Counted from the stretch's first letter, positions 24,229 to 34,516 are shown. The stretch is DNA of 58,190 nt from Bacteroidota bacterium (GCA_016866385.1 VGMU01000012.1:1-58190), one strand, 5' to 3'. Translations and numbers: made by a program. The notes: generated from the letters alone by a model not told the origin.

Positions 24229-26952
24229 TTATTTTTTTCTTTTGATCTCCTGCATCTCATATCCTTCAATGGTATCGTCCACTTGAATATTGTTGAAATT
24301 TTTAATGGAAATACCGCACTCATACCCCGCCTTCACCTCAGCAACATCATCTTTAAATCGCTTGAGTTGATCTATTTCTCCCTCGTGGATTACTATACCG
24401 TCTCTAATGACACGGATTTTATTTTTCCTAGTGATAAATCCATCCGTAACATAGGATCCCGCAACGGTTCCCACTTTGGTGATTTTGAAAATTTCACGAA
24501 CCACAATATTTCCAGTAATGACTTCTTCGTATTCTGGTTCTAGCATTCCTTCGATCGCATCCTTGATTTGATTGATCGCATCGTAAATAATAGAATAGTG
24601 TCGGATCTCGATTTCTTCTTGTTCAGCAAGCTTTTTCGCATTAGCAGATGGCCTTACTTGGAACCCTATGATGATTGCATCGGAGGCAGAGGCCAAAAGC
24701 ACGTCAGACTCAGAGATCTGGCCTACCCCTTTGTGGATGATACTGACCTTAACTTCGTCTTTGGACAGCTTTAGCAAGGAGTCAGAAAGAGCTTCTACCG
24801 AGCCATCTACGTCACCTTTGATGATAATATTGAGCTCTTTGAAGCTACCAATAGCCAAACGCCTTCCTATTTCGTCCAAGGTAATGTGCTTTTTGGTGCG
24901 TAAACTTTGTTCCCTCTGAATTTGCTCTCTGGAGTTGGCAATTTCCCTAGCCTCTCTTTCCGAATCGTACACCTTGATGGAATCTCCCGCCTGAGGAGCG
25001 CCGCTAAGTCCAAGCACTTGTACAGGGGTGGAAGGACCCGCCTCTTTGAGTTTCTTTCCCGTATGATCAAACATTGCCTTGACCCTTCCGTAATGCTGAC
25101 CTGCCAGCATGACGTCTCCTACTCGGAGCGTACCTGCCTGCACCATTAGCGTAGATACATATCCCCTGCCTTTATCCAAGGAAGCTTCGATGACTGTACC
25201 GACCGCATTTTTGTGGGGATTGGCTTTAAGTTCGAGGATTTCAGACTCCAATAAAACCTTTTCTAAAAGTTCATCCACGCCAAGACCAGTCTTGGCTGAA
25301 ATGTCTTGGCTTTGGTATTTTCCTCCCCATTCTTCAACTAGGAGATTCATATTGGCCAACTCCTCCTTAATTTTTTCAGGTTTAGCGTTGGGCTTATCCA
25401 CCTTATTGATGGCAAAAATCATGGGAACTCCAGCAACTTGCGCGTGATTAATCGCTTCTTTGGTCTGGGGCATGATGCTATCGTCTGCCGCAATCACAAT
25501 AATGGCAACGTCAGTGATTTTTGCTCCTCGAGCACGCATCGCGGTAAAAGCTTCGTGTCCTGGGGTATCCAAGAATGCGATTTTATGACCGGTTTTGGTC
25601 ATAACGTCGTAGGCACCGATGTGTTGGGTAATTCCCCCTGCTTCGGCAGCGGTCACCTTGGAGGTACGGATAAAGTCGAGTAAGGAAGTTTTTCCATGAT
25701 CTACGTGTCCCATGATGGTCACGATAGGGGCTCTTTCCTCCAATTCCTCCTCGGAGTCTTCCGCCTCCTCTTCCATCTCCTCTTCAATGGATTTGGTAAA
25801 TTCCACATCGTACCCAAACTCATCGGCGATGATGGTGATGGCCTCGGCATCTAGCCGTTGGTTGATGGACACAAACATACCCAAGGATAGACAAGCGGAA
25901 ATGATCTGATTTACAGACACGTCCAATAAGGCTGCCAAGTCATTGGCTGAAATAAATTCAGTTACCTTTAAAATTTTTACATCCTCTCCTTCCTCTTCCA
26001 CCTCACGGTCCCTTTCGGCCCGCTTATCTCTTCTAGACTTGGTCTTCCCTCCTGGTTTGTTTCCCTGAAGGCGTGCCAAGGTTTGTTTGATTTGATCTTG
26101 AATCTCTTTTGGAGTAGGCTCTGCTTTTTGAATACGTTGTTGAGCATTTCCTCCTCCACGTTGGGCTGCTCCTCCTTTTTGGGATTGTTCAGGACGAGGG
26201 CCCCGTTGGTCTTGAGGCTTGGATTGCCCTCCTTGAGCCTGCTGAGAACCCCCTGGTGAGGGAGGCGTATCGATTCGTTTTCTAGGTCTTTTTTTGTCTC
26301 TTCCCCGCTCGTCTGATGAGGCTACGGGTCCACCCTTTTTCTTGCCTCGATCTACTGGTAGCTCAATTTTACCCAAAACGGTTAATCCCTTTAGAGAATC
26401 TGCCTTGCCAGCAATGCGGCTGCCTTCTTCAGGCTGCCCTTCTACTGGCGAAGGTGAAGAAGGCTCAGGTGTAGAAATGGAGACTTCTTCCTTGGGCGCT
26501 GAAGCAGAAGGGACAGGAGAAATTTCCGAGTCAGGCTCAGTTTTTGGAGCAGTATCCACAGGCTTAGGTGCTGGGGCAGGGCTTGGCTTTTTATCCAAAT
26601 CCACCTTACCTAAAATTCGTATGCCCTCCAACTTGGGCGCCTCTGTCGTAATTTTTTCAACTACACTTTCAGAGGCTGCAGGACTCTCCGTTGGTTTTTC
26701 AGATTTCGGCAATTCTTGTTCGAAAGCAGGTTCATGACGCTTTCCTATGGAAAGATGAGAAGCTTCCTCTTTTTCAAGAGCAGAAGATTTAAACTCCTTT
26801 TCCAACATGACAATTTGGTCCAAGGTGATTTTGGAATTAGGATTATTCTCCACCTCATAGCCCTTTTTAGCCAAGGACTCTACGATGGTTGCCGTTCCCA
26901 CGTTGAGTTTTCTGGCTATCTGGCCTAATCGCATCATTTTTTCTTCTGACAT
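24229..26952 (-). CDS. infB: translation initiation factor IF-2
   Basis: GTPase that brings initiator tRNA to the 30S subunit and promotes subunit joining. 907 residues from the ATG at 26952 (a TTG at 26958 also opens the frame). The IF2_N helix-bundle ([20 protein letters not shown]) is followed by about 250 residues of Pro/Ala/Glu/Lys-rich linker. The G domain carries [10 protein letters not shown] (G1), DTPGHEAF (G3) and NKVDK (G4), and is followed by domains II, III and the C-terminal initiator-tRNA binding domain ([20 protein letters not shown]). Last gene of rimP-nusA-infB; a terminator follows. Confidence 0.97.
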   Translation of the reverse strand: MSEEKMMRLGQIARKLNVGTATIVESLAKKGYEVENNPNSKITLDQIVMLEKEFKSSALEKEEASHLSIGKRHEPAFEQELPKSEKPTESPAASESVVEKITTEAPKLEGIRILGKVDLDKKPSPAPAPKPVDTAPKTEPDSEISPVPSASAPKEEVSISTPEPSSPSPVEGQPEEGSRIAGKADSLKGLTVLGKIELPVDRGKKKGGPVASSDERGRDKKRPRKRIDTPPSPGGSQQAQGGQSKPQDQRGPRPEQSQKGGAAQRGGGNAQQRIQKAEPTPKEIQDQIKQTLARLQGNKPGGKTKSRRDKRAERDREVEEEGEDVKILKVTEFISANDLAALLDVSVNQIISACLSLGMFVSINQRLDAEAITIIADEFGYDVEFTKSIEEEMEEEAEDSEEELEERAPIVTIMGHVDHGKTSLLDFIRTSKVTAAEAGGITQHIGAYDVMTKTGHKIAFLDTPGHEAFTAMRARGAKITDVAIIVIAADDSIMPQTKEAINHAQVAGVPMIFAINKVDKPNAKPEKIKEELANMNLLVEEWGGKYQSQDISAKTGLGVDELLEKVLLESEILELKANPHKNAVGTVIEASLDKGRGYVSTLMVQAGTLRVGDVMLAGQHYGRVKAMFDHTGKKLKEAGPSTPVQVLGLSGAPQAGDSIKVYDSEREAREIANSREQIQREQSLRTKKHITLDEIGRRLAIGSFKELNIIIKGDVDGSVEALSDSLLKLSKDEVKVSIIHKGVGQISESDVLLASASDAIIIGFQVRPSANAKKLAEQEEIEIRHYSIIYDAINQIKDAIEGMLEPEYEEVITGNIVVREIFKITKVGTVAGSYVTDGFITRKNKIRVIRDGIVIHEGEIDQLKRFKDDVAEVKAGYECGISIKNFNNIQVDDTIEGYEMQEIKRKK

Positions 26953-27013
26953 AAGCAAAAACCTCTTTCGAAATCGTAATTAAGTTTAGGATAATCTTTT
27001 GGGCTACTGCCCC

Positions 27014-28258
27014 TTATTGGTCAAATTCTGTTCTCAAGATTCTAAAAATCTCGTCAATGGTGACCTCTTCTAATTCTGTTCTTCGGATCAAATCTTCCTT
27101 GCTCAAAGCCAAAACACTTTTTGCAGTGTCAAGACCTGTTTTCTTCAATTCGTCAATGATCCACTGATCAATTTCATCTGAAAATTCGGTCAAGTCTACA
27201 TCCTCTTCTTCGTATTCATTCAATTCACGGAACACGTCGATCTCATATCCCACCAACCTGCTGGCCAGCTTGATGTTGAACCCTCCTTTACCAATTGCGA
27301 GAGATACTTGATCAGGCTTTAGGAAAACAGAGATTCTCTTGCTTTCTGGGTTAATGGTCAAGGAAGAAACTTTGGCTGGACTCAAAGCTCGAGAAACATA
27401 AAGCTCGAGATTTTCAGTAAAATTGATCACATCAATGTTCTCGTTCTGAAGTTCCCTCACCACAGCATGAATACGCGAACCTTTCATGCCCACGCAAGCT
27501 CCTACAGGATCAATTCGGTCATCGTAAGATTCTACAGCCACCTTGGCACGCTCTCCTGGTTCACGTACCACCTTCACAATGGTAATTAAGCCATCGTACA
27601 CTTCAGGCACTTCATTTTCAAACAACCTCTCTAAGAATACAGGGGAAGTTCTAGACAAAATCACTTTGGGATTTCCATTGATCATGTCTACCCTATGAAC
27701 GACAGCTTTGATGCTATCTCCTTTTCTAAATCTATCCTTAGAAATTTGCTCCCCCTTAGGTAAGATCAATTCATTGCCTTCTACATCAATCAAAAGGATT
27801 TCGCGTCCCAAAATTTGGTACACTTCCGCAGAAATAATTTCCCCAACTTGTTCTTCGTACTTGGCAAAAAGTATGTCTTTTTCCAAGTCTTTGATGCGTT
27901 GGATCAAGGTATGACGGGCCATTTGTACCGCCCTTCTTCCAAACTCTTCCAGTTCAATTTTTTCGTATACCTCTTCTCCTACTTCGAAATCAGTCTCGAT
28001 TTTTTGGGCATCGGAAAGGCTAATTTTATCGAAATCCCAGATGTCCTCGGAATTGTCATCTACAATTTCTCTGATTCGGAAAATTTCCAAATCTCCCTTT
28101 TCCGCATTGATTGTCACATCAAAATTCTCATCTGTCTCAAATTTCTTGCGAATCATCGCGCGAAACACATCTTCCAGAATACGGATCATGGTAGGGCGAT
28201 CCACATTTTTAGATCTCGCAAATTCTGCGAAGGATTCTATTAAAACTTTTGCATCCAT
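27014..28258 (-). CDS. nusA: transcription termination/antitermination factor NusA
   Basis: Binds RNA polymerase and nascent RNA to modulate pausing, termination and antitermination. 414 residues: NusA N-terminal domain (about 1-125, with RPTMIRILEDVFRAMIRKKF), S1 domain (about 130-200, with DVEGNELILPKGEQISKDRF), KH1 and KH2 (PVGACVGMKGSRIHAVVREL; VSLAIGKGGFNIKLASRLVG), and a short acidic C-terminal part. It is shorter than E. coli NusA (495) because it lacks the two full acidic repeats, as is normal outside Proteobacteria. It lies 5 bases after rimP and 60 bases before infB. Confidence 0.97.
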   Translation of the reverse strand: MDAKVLIESFAEFARSKNVDRPTMIRILEDVFRAMIRKKFETDENFDVTINAEKGDLEIFRIREIVDDNSEDIWDFDKISLSDAQKIETDFEVGEEVYEKIELEEFGRRAVQMARHTLIQRIKDLEKDILFAKYEEQVGEIISAEVYQILGREILLIDVEGNELILPKGEQISKDRFRKGDSIKAVVHRVDMINGNPKVILSRTSPVFLERLFENEVPEVYDGLITIVKVVREPGERAKVAVESYDDRIDPVGACVGMKGSRIHAVVRELQNENIDVINFTENLELYVSRALSPAKVSSLTINPESKRISVFLKPDQVSLAIGKGGFNIKLASRLVGYEIDVFRELNEYEEEDVDLTEFSDEIDQWIIDELKKTGLDTAKSVLALSKEDLIRRTELEEVTIDEIFRILRTEFDQ

Positions 28259-28263
28259 TGGAA

Positions 28264-28737
28264 TTAATTAAACGATACTTGTACGTAAGATTTTTTTATT
28301 TCTTCGAAAGAGAAATTTCGGTCCTCTTCCTGACTTTTTTTTCCTTTTATTTTTTGAGTACACCCAAGTTTTATTCCTAAATCTTCCACTTCCTTTAGCC
28401 TGCCCAAGATTTCTTGACCAGAGGATAAATGAACCTTAAGCATCCTCCCTTTATTTTTGAGGTATTGTTTTTTTTCAGTCAAAGGATAATCTATCCCAGG
28501 AGAAGAAACTTCCAATAGGTAGGCATCTCCAAAATATTCCTTGGTTTCCAAAGCCTCAGATAAAGCCCTACTTAGGGATGCACAATAATCAATGCTTACT
28601 CCCTGATCAGAATCAATCAAAATCTGAAGCTTTTTCTTCCCCGCCTTCTCCTCGATTTTTATTTCCACCACATAATGAAGCCCATCGGATAGATGATTTT
28701 CGACTAAAGAAATGATGTCCTGTTTCAATTCACTCAT
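28264..28737 (-). CDS. rimP: ribosome maturation factor RimP
   Basis: Needed for maturation of the 30S subunit. 157 residues: N-terminal domain (LVENHLSDGLHYVVEIKIEE; LQILIDSDQGVSIDYCASLS) with the family's YLLEVSSPGIDYPL motif, then an SH3-like C-terminal domain (LKVHLSSGQEILGRLKEVED). First gene of the rimP-nusA-infB operon. Its leader holds a perfect 8-bp hairpin 18 bases before the start codon (28755-28774) and a possible -7 box at 28795-28802. Confidence 0.94.
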   Translation of the reverse strand: MSELKQDIISLVENHLSDGLHYVVEIKIEEKAGKKKLQILIDSDQGVSIDYCASLSRALSEALETKEYFGDAYLLEVSSPGIDYPLTEKKQYLKNKGRMLKVHLSSGQEILGRLKEVEDLGIKLGCTQKIKGKKSQEEDRNFSFEEIKKSYVQVSFN

Positions 28738-28754
28738 GCTTTCGAATAATGAAA

Positions 28755-28774
28755 GAGGGGACTTGTGTCCCCTC
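28755..28774 (-). promoter_or_regulatory. 5'-leader hairpin upstream of rimP-nusA-infB
   Basis: GAGGGGAC (28755-28762) and GTCCCCTC (28767-28774) form a perfect GC-rich 8-bp hairpin with a four-base loop. It is placed between the putative promoter and the rimP start, without a T-run. It could affect translation or transcription of the operon. Confidence 0.45.
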
Positions 28775-28794
28775 CATTACTATAGAATACAGAG

Positions 28795-28802
28795 CAAAAA
28801 TA
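28795..28802 (-). promoter_or_regulatory. putative -7 promoter element for rimP-nusA-infB
   Basis: TATTTTTG on the minus strand matches TAnnTTTG and lies about 58 bases before rimP. The region is A/T rich, so chance matches are possible. Confidence 0.3.
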
Positions 28803-28967
28803 AGAAAAAGAATAAGGAAATGCAAAAAGCGAAGGAAATTGGCCAAAAAAATGCTTAATTTTATTGATTCCTGTAGGAAAATTGCCCAATTGAAGAATCC
28901 ACCTTTCTATTTTTATCTTTAGAAACAAAAAATTCTGCTTTCTGGCACTTTTGTCAATTTAAGATAA

Positions 28968-28991
28968 TAATTTTGCCGACTCTCGGTAAAA
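28968..28991 (+). promoter_or_regulatory. putative mreB promoter box overlapping an inverted repeat
   Basis: TAATTTTG (28968-28975) matches TAnnTTTG, with a TTTTG at 28949-28953 (spacing 14). It overlaps a 9-bp inverted repeat, TTTTGCCGA (28971-28979) and TCGGTAAAA (28983-28991), which would span the -7 box and start of transcription and could be an operator, or a minus-strand terminator. Confidence 0.35.
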
Positions 28992-29052
28992 AAATCATAT
29001 GCTTACCGTAAATTAAGACGCAGGAAGGGAGTACAAAGCAAAAAAAAATAAC

Positions 29053-30081
29053 ATGGGACTATTTGATTTTTTCTCTAGTGATATAGCCATTGATTTGGGT
29101 ACTGCAAATACCCTAATCATCCATAAAGACAAAATCGTGGTCGACGAGCCATCCATCATTGCCATTGATAAAACCAACAACCGAGTGCTTGCAGTGGGGC
29201 GTGAAGCGATGAATATGCACGAGAAAACCCACGAAAATATCAAAACCATTCGCCCATTGAAAGATGGAGTGATTGCAGACTTCTATGCGGCGGAACAAAT
29301 GATCCGTGGCTTGATCAAAATGATTCCCGGACAGAAAAAGGGCATGTTTCCTCAATCCCACAAGATGGTGATTTGCATCCCTTCAGGCATCACAGAAGTG
29401 GAAAAAAGAGCTGTTCGAGACTCCGCAGAGCATGCTGGAGCCAAGGAAGTCTATATGATTTATGAGCCCATTGCAGCAGCTATTGGAATTGGGGTAGATA
29501 TTGAAAAACCCATGGGCTCCATGATTGTGGACATTGGAGGAGGAACTACAGAAATTGCACTTATCGCCTTATCTGGGATCGTAGCTGATCAATCTATCCG
29601 AGTGGCTGGAGACACCTTTACCAAGGACATCTTGGACTACATGAGAAGGCAACACAACCTACTTATCGGCGAACGTTCTGCAGAAAAGGTGAAAATTGCA
29701 ATAGGTTCCGCTCTTACCGAGCTCGACGATGCTCCAGAGGACTATGAAATTCGAGGAAGAGACTTAATGACTGGAATACCCAAAGTAATCAAGGTATCTT
29801 ATTCAGAAATCGCTTTTGCCTTAGATAAATCTGTTTCTAAGATAGAAGAAGCGGTTTTAAAGGCATTGGAAATTGCTCCGCCTGAATTATCTGCAGATAT
29901 TTATGACAATGGCATTCACCTCACCGGGGGTGGAGCTTTATTAAAAGGATTGGATAAGCGACTCCATCAAAAAACCAAGTTGCCTATCCATATTGCAGAA
30001 GATCCTTTACGCGCCGTGGTGCGTGGTACAGGCACTGCCCTTAAAAATATCCAACACTTCCGAACCGTTCTGATGACCTAA
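29053..30081 (+). CDS. mreB: rod shape-determining protein MreB
   Basis: Actin-like cytoskeletal ATPase that positions the elongation machinery at the inner membrane. 342 residues. Actin-fold motifs are clear: phosphate-1 AIDLGTANTLI (about residues 11-21), phosphate-2 MIVDIGGGTTEIALI (about 157-171) and adenosine GIHLTGGGALLKGLD (about 288-302). The short amphipathic N-terminus (MGLFDFFSSD) is the membrane-binding end. First gene of mreB-mreC-mreD-mrdA-rodA; a 315-base region with a possible promoter lies upstream. Confidence 0.97.
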   Translation: MGLFDFFSSDIAIDLGTANTLIIHKDKIVVDEPSIIAIDKTNNRVLAVGREAMNMHEKTHENIKTIRPLKDGVIADFYAAEQMIRGLIKMIPGQKKGMFPQSHKMVICIPSGITEVEKRAVRDSAEHAGAKEVYMIYEPIAAAIGIGVDIEKPMGSMIVDIGGGTTEIALIALSGIVADQSIRVAGDTFTKDILDYMRRQHNLLIGERSAEKVKIAIGSALTELDDAPEDYEIRGRDLMTGIPKVIKVSYSEIAFALDKSVSKIEEAVLKALEIAPPELSADIYDNGIHLTGGGALLKGLDKRLHQKTKLPIHIAEDPLRAVVRGTGTALKNIQHFRTVLMT

Positions 30082-30088
30082 ATTCTGA

Positions 30089-30928
30089 ATGCTACGCATC
30101 CTACAGTTCCTTTACCGAGTAAGGGCGTTTTTGCTTTTTATTGTTCTCGAGGTAGTGGCGATCTGGATGATTGTCTCCAATAATTCCCCCCAGGGTGCAG
30201 CCTTCTTTAATAGTTCCAATGCTGTCGTCGGAGGGGTATTGAAAAAGCAAGCAGATGTTGTTCAATTTTTTTCTCTTGCGGATGCCAATGAGGCACTAGT
30301 GGAAGAGAATGCCTGGGTTAGGGGGCAGTTGATGGCAAGTCAAGTCATTCCTGACAGCTTAGAAATCAAATTAGACTCCTCTCTCCAAGCCTCGTTTGAA
30401 TTTAGAGGTGCTCGTGTCATTGCCAATTCCTTACGGTTTTCTCAGAATTACTTGACCCTCAACAAAGGAGCTAAGCATGGCATCAAGCCAGGGATGGGGG
30501 TGTTTACCTCCCAAGGTGCCGTAGGAAGGATTAAATCTGTTTCTGAAAATTATTCGGTCGCATTTTCATTGTTGAATACTAGCCTACTCGTTTCATCAAA
30601 AATAAAGTCTTCCGATGTATTTGGATCAGTGCAGTGGGACGGAAGGAATTCTTCCGAAGCGATGTTGTTGTATGTGCCTAGGCACGTCAAAGCCTTCAAA
30701 GGCGATGAGGTGATTACTTCAGGGTTCAATGCGGTATTTCCAGAGGGAATTTTGATTGGAAAAATTTCCAACGTAGCAGTAAATGAAAAAGATCCCAATT
30801 ACCTATCCATTACCGTGGCATTAAGCGCAGATTTTAGTAAATTGACCTATGTCTATTTGGTCGAAAATACCCGATTCGAAGAGTTAGATTCCTTATATCG
30901 ACAATCAGAAATACCCAATGAATATTAG
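30089..30928 (+). CDS. mreC: rod shape-determining protein MreC
   Basis: Inner-membrane scaffold with a large periplasmic part that links MreB to penicillin-binding proteins. 279 residues: one N-terminal helix (about 10-32, FLLFIVLEVVAIWMIV), a coiled coil (about 55-90) and a double beta-barrel domain (GARVIANSLRFSQNYLTLNKG; GVFTSQGAVGRIKSVSENYS; VITSGFNAVFPEGILIGKIS). The 3' end overlaps mreD by 11 bases, showing coupled translation. Confidence 0.95.
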   Translation: MLRILQFLYRVRAFLLFIVLEVVAIWMIVSNNSPQGAAFFNSSNAVVGGVLKKQADVVQFFSLADANEALVEENAWVRGQLMASQVIPDSLEIKLDSSLQASFEFRGARVIANSLRFSQNYLTLNKGAKHGIKPGMGVFTSQGAVGRIKSVSENYSVAFSLLNTSLLVSSKIKSSDVFGSVQWDGRNSSEAMLLYVPRHVKAFKGDEVITSGFNAVFPEGILIGKISNVAVNEKDPNYLSITVALSADFSKLTYVYLVENTRFEELDSLYRQSEIPNEY

Positions 30929-31439
30929 GAGTTTGCTGAGCTACACCTTTTTGATAATAGCTTTGGTGGTAGTTCAACTTTTATTTTTGAAAAATTTAGC
31001 CCTTTTCGGGTATGCATTTGCTTTTTTATATTTGTTGGGATTGTTGATCTTGCCTAGTACCCTGAAGACTATTCCCTTATTACTTATCTCCTTTTCTTTA
31101 GGTTTCTTATTAGATGTTTTTTTTGAAACCATAGGCATGCATGCTGCAGCAGCAACTGTTTTTGCCTTTTTTAAACCCATATGGCTTAAAACTACCAGCC
31201 CGACAGGTGGATACGACGAAGTAGAAGAGCCCAGTTTGTCCCAAATTGGGCTAGGTCGTTTTATTAGCTATGCCTTTCCCCTGATATTTTTGTATGCTTT
31301 AGTTTTCTTTACTGCAGACCAATGGGGCACAGGTGGTTTTTTGGGCGTGTTTAGCAAAAGTTTATTCTCCTCGCTCTTCACCCTAGTTTTAGCTATTCTT
31401 GTACAACTTCTGTTTTTCAAAAGAAGGAAAGGAATCTGA
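30918..31439 (+). CDS. mreD: rod shape-determining protein MreD
   Basis: A 173-residue integral membrane protein of the elongasome, with about five or six hydrophobic helices beginning with LSYTFLIIALVVVQLLFL. The segment SFSLGFLLDVFFETIGMHAA corresponds to the conserved GLLxDxxxxxxxG region of MreD. It overlaps mreC by 11 bases and its TGA overlaps the following ATG by one base, so it is embedded in the operon. Sequence conservation in MreD is low; the call is strengthened by position. Confidence 0.9.
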   Translation: MNIRSLLSYTFLIIALVVVQLLFLKNLALFGYAFAFLYLLGLLILPSTLKTIPLLLISFSLGFLLDVFFETIGMHAAAATVFAFFKPIWLKTTSPTGGYDEVEEPSLSQIGLGRFISYAFPLIFLYALVFFTADQWGTGGFLGVFSKSLFSSLFTLVLAILVQLLFFKRRKGI

Positions 31440-33241
31440 TGAAAGATCAAAGACCAACCGTCATTCTTTTCGTTATTTTTTTTGTGGGGACCGTACTCCT
31501 CATCAAACTTTTTATGATTCAAGTAGTGGACGATAGCTTCATGAAGAGGGCAGAAAACAATGCCATTCAGCGTGTAGTCGACCATCCCTACCGAGGATTA
31601 GTATACGATCGAAATGGCAAGTTGATGGTATTTAACAATCCTATTTTCGATCTCATGGTCGTGCCAAGAGAATTTACCCTCACCGATACGGTTCGCTTTT
31701 GTACCTTATTTAACGTAAGTAAAGAGGAACTTATAGAAGGGTATAATGCAGCAAAAAATTATTCTAGGGTAAAACCATCTCCTTTAATCAAACAGATATC
31801 AAATGCTGACTTTGCTAGAATTCAGGACTTTCTAGTAGACTACCCCGGCCTATTTATCATGACTAGATCGGTAAGGGCTTACCCCACCCCTACTGCCTCC
31901 CACGCCCTGGGATATATTGGAGAAATTAGTGCTACCCAACTTGAAAGAGATAGCCTTGGATATTACGATCAAGGGGATTACGTCGGCCTAAGTGGTTTAG
32001 AGAGATACTACGAGGAAGAACTCCGTGGAACCAAAGGAGTGAAATACAAAATGGTCAATGTAAGAGGAGTGGATAAAGGGCCTTTTAAAGAGGGGGAATA
32101 CGACACCATATCCGTCGCAGGAAAAAACATCACCTCTACCATAGATTTAGAGTTGCAGCGATACGGGGAGTTGCTTATGAATGGAAAAACAGGCTCCGTG
32201 GTCGCTATAGAACCTAAAACTGGAGAAATATTAGCCATGATATCAGCTCCATTCTACGATCCTAATCAACTTACAGGTGCTGCTTTTGGTAAGACCTTTC
32301 AAAAATTGAATGTAGACGCTTCCAAGCCCTTATTCAATAGGCCCATCATGGCCACCTACCCACCAGGATCCATTTTCAAAATCGTGCAAAGCCTCATTGG
32401 TCTTCAGGAAGGAGTATTGACTCCAGAGACTACTTTTTCCTGCAACAGATCCCTGGTGGCCTGCCACAACCACCCCAGCCCGGTAAATTTATTTGGAGCC
32501 ATTCGAAATTCTTGCAATCCCTACTATCATCAAGCTTTCCGACAAATTATCAATAGGGAAGTTTCCAGCAATACCTTCAAGGATACCGAAATAGGCCTCA
32601 ATGCCTGGAGGGAAAAAGTACTCAAGTTTGGACTAGGAAGCCCTTTGGGAGTAGATATGTCTGGAGAAAAAGGTGGTGACATACCTTCCAGTGCCTTGTA
32701 TGATAGAATTTATGGATCAGGTAGATGGAAATATTCTACCATCTATTCCTTGTCTATAGGCCAAGGAGAAATGCAGGTTACTCCCCTTCAAATGGCGAAT
32801 TTAGCAGCTATTTTTGCTAACAAAGGCTACTACTATACCCCTCACTTGATTAAAGAGATGGATGGAGATGCAAAAAAAATTCCTGCCAAATTTCAGCAGA
32901 GACATGAAGTGGGTGTAGACGCTAGGCATTTTAATTTGATTCAAGATGCCATGGCAGAAGCCTTGTATGGTACCGCAAATCGGGCTGTGATCGAAGATTT
33001 GGTTATCGCTGGCAAAACAGGAACAGCACAAAATCCGCACGGAGAAGACCATTCGGTATTTATTGCCTTTGCCCCAAAAGAGGATCCTAAGATTGCTATC
33101 GCCGTATACGTAGAAAATGCAGGATGGGGAGGTAGAGCTGCAGCAAGCACCGCTTCGTTAATGATTGAAAAATATATCAAAGGGAAAATTACTCGACCTG
33201 AACTTCAAGAGTATGTCCTAGCTGGAAATTTTATTTATTAA
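31439..33241 (+). CDS. mrdA: penicillin-binding protein 2 (elongation transpeptidase)
   Basis: Cross-links peptidoglycan during cell elongation, in the periplasm, anchored by one helix (about 8-28). 600 residues. The dimerisation/pedestal domain (about 50-225) is followed by the transpeptidase domain. The active-site S-x-x-K is SIFK at about 311-314 (YPPGSIFKIV), and KTG is in IAGKTGTAQNPHG near 528-540. It follows mreD with a one-base overlap and precedes rodA with no gap, its usual glycosyltransferase partner. Confidence 0.96.
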   Translation: MKDQRPTVILFVIFFVGTVLLIKLFMIQVVDDSFMKRAENNAIQRVVDHPYRGLVYDRNGKLMVFNNPIFDLMVVPREFTLTDTVRFCTLFNVSKEELIEGYNAAKNYSRVKPSPLIKQISNADFARIQDFLVDYPGLFIMTRSVRAYPTPTASHALGYIGEISATQLERDSLGYYDQGDYVGLSGLERYYEEELRGTKGVKYKMVNVRGVDKGPFKEGEYDTISVAGKNITSTIDLELQRYGELLMNGKTGSVVAIEPKTGEILAMISAPFYDPNQLTGAAFGKTFQKLNVDASKPLFNRPIMATYPPGSIFKIVQSLIGLQEGVLTPETTFSCNRSLVACHNHPSPVNLFGAIRNSCNPYYHQAFRQIINREVSSNTFKDTEIGLNAWREKVLKFGLGSPLGVDMSGEKGGDIPSSALYDRIYGSGRWKYSTIYSLSIGQGEMQVTPLQMANLAAIFANKGYYYTPHLIKEMDGDAKKIPAKFQQRHEVGVDARHFNLIQDAMAEALYGTANRAVIEDLVIAGKTGTAQNPHGEDHSVFIAFAPKEDPKIAIAVYVENAGWGGRAAASTASLMIEKYIKGKITRPELQEYVLAGNFIY

Positions 33242-34516
33242 ATGAACTCAACTGAGGTACATATCAACCGGGTAGATTGGATAGCAGTGTCCATCTATTT
33301 TGCACTGGTTATCATCGGCTGGTTTAATATTTATGCCGCTGTTTACGATAGTCAGGTAGAGAAAAGCATTTTTGATCTTTCTATCAATTCAGGCAAGCAA
33401 TTGGTTTGGATCGGCACGGCCATTGCCTTGATTACCTTAATCATGGTGGCAGATGCTCGATTTTTTGAAAATCTTTCTTTACTTATTTACCTCTTATTCT
33501 TAGGCCTCCTCATTGTAACTCCCTTTTTTGGGAAAGAAGTAAATGGCCAAATCCTTTCTATAGGCGTGGGGGATTTTAGAATACAGCCTGGGGAGTTTGC
33601 CAAATTTGCGACTGCCTTGGCACTTGCTAAGGTCATGGAGCGACCCACTTTCGACTTGTCAAAAAGAAATTACCAGGCCATTGCATTTGCAGTATTACTC
33701 GTTCCTGTAATCCTGATTTTGCTCCAACCCGATACTGGAACTGCCATGGTCTATTTTTCTTTCTTGCTCATGTTTTATCGGGAGGGTTTTCCACAGCGCT
33801 ATTACATTTTGGTTTTGGGAGCCATTGCCATCACCCTGCTAGGGCTTTGGGTAGAAAACAACCTTTACTTGGCATTTTTTATCCTGATTGCGGTAGGGGC
33901 GCTGATCTATTTGGGAAGGAGGACTTGGCAACGCATCCTTGCTTTTTCACTCATAGGCATAGGAATTATTGCCTACATCTATTCCCTAGATTTTGTGATT
34001 TCCAAACTTCCCTTGCACCAACAAAATAGGATCATGGTCCTTTTTAACCCAGACCTTGATCCTCTTGGGGTGGGATGGAACATTACCCAATCCAAAATTG
34101 CCATAGGTTCGGGAGGATTACTTGGAAAAGGGTACTTGGAGGGGACTCAAACCAAATTTGACTTTGTTCCCGAACAGGATACCGATTTCATCTTTTGCAC
34201 CTTAGGAGAGGAATTTGGCTGGCTAGGAAGCTTGGTGGTCATTGGACTTTTTGTTGGCCTACTCTATCGTCTAGTCATCATGGCCGAAAGACAAAAAACT
34301 AGATTTACTCGAATTTACGGGTATGGAGTGATCTCAATTCTTCTCTTTCATTTCATGATCAATATCGCCATGACCATTGGACTATTTCCCGTTGTAGGAA
34401 TTCCTCTTCCCTTCTTTAGTTACGGAGGATCATCCCTGTGGTCATTTACTGTCCTACTATTTATTTTTATAAAAATGGATTCTTCTCGGGCGACCCAATT
34501 GGGAAGATTGAACTAA
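33242..34516 (+). CDS. rodA: rod shape-determining protein RodA (SEDS glycosyltransferase)
   Basis: Polymerises lipid II into glycan strands in complex with PBP2. 424 residues with about ten membrane helices. SEDS-family motifs are visible: FRIQPGEFAKFATALALAK (periplasmic/helix motif), LLQPDTGTAMVYF, and the C-terminal VVGIPLPFFSYGGSSLWSF. The catalytic-type Asp is in FDFVPEQDTDFIFCTLGEE. Starts directly after the mrdA stop. A terminator at 34538-34563 closes the operon. Confidence 0.96.
   Translation: MNSTEVHINRVDWIAVSIYFALVIIGWFNIYAAVYDSQVEKSIFDLSINSGKQLVWIGTAIALITLIMVADARFFENLSLLIYLLFLGLLIVTPFFGKEVNGQILSIGVGDFRIQPGEFAKFATALALAKVMERPTFDLSKRNYQAIAFAVLLVPVILILLQPDTGTAMVYFSFLLMFYREGFPQRYYILVLGAIAITLLGLWVENNLYLAFFILIAVGALIYLGRRTWQRILAFSLIGIGIIAYIYSLDFVISKLPLHQQNRIMVLFNPDLDPLGVGWNITQSKIAIGSGGLLGKGYLEGTQTKFDFVPEQDTDFIFCTLGEEFGWLGSLVVIGLFVGLLYRLVIMAERQKTRFTRIYGYGVISILLFHFMINIAMTIGLFPVVGIPLPFFSYGGSSLWSFTVLLFIFIKMDSSRATQLGRLN

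Larger units (their letters stand above)
28738..29052. other. 315-base intergenic region between divergent rimP and mreB operons
   Basis: No protein gene is seen. The interval holds the rimP leader hairpin and promoter box on the minus side, and on the plus side a TAATTTTG -7-like box (28968-28975) overlapping an inverted repeat at 28971-28991 upstream of mreB. The rest is A/T-rich sequence without recognisable structure except a short TTCC/GGAA hairpin near 28867-28880. Confidence 0.6.
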
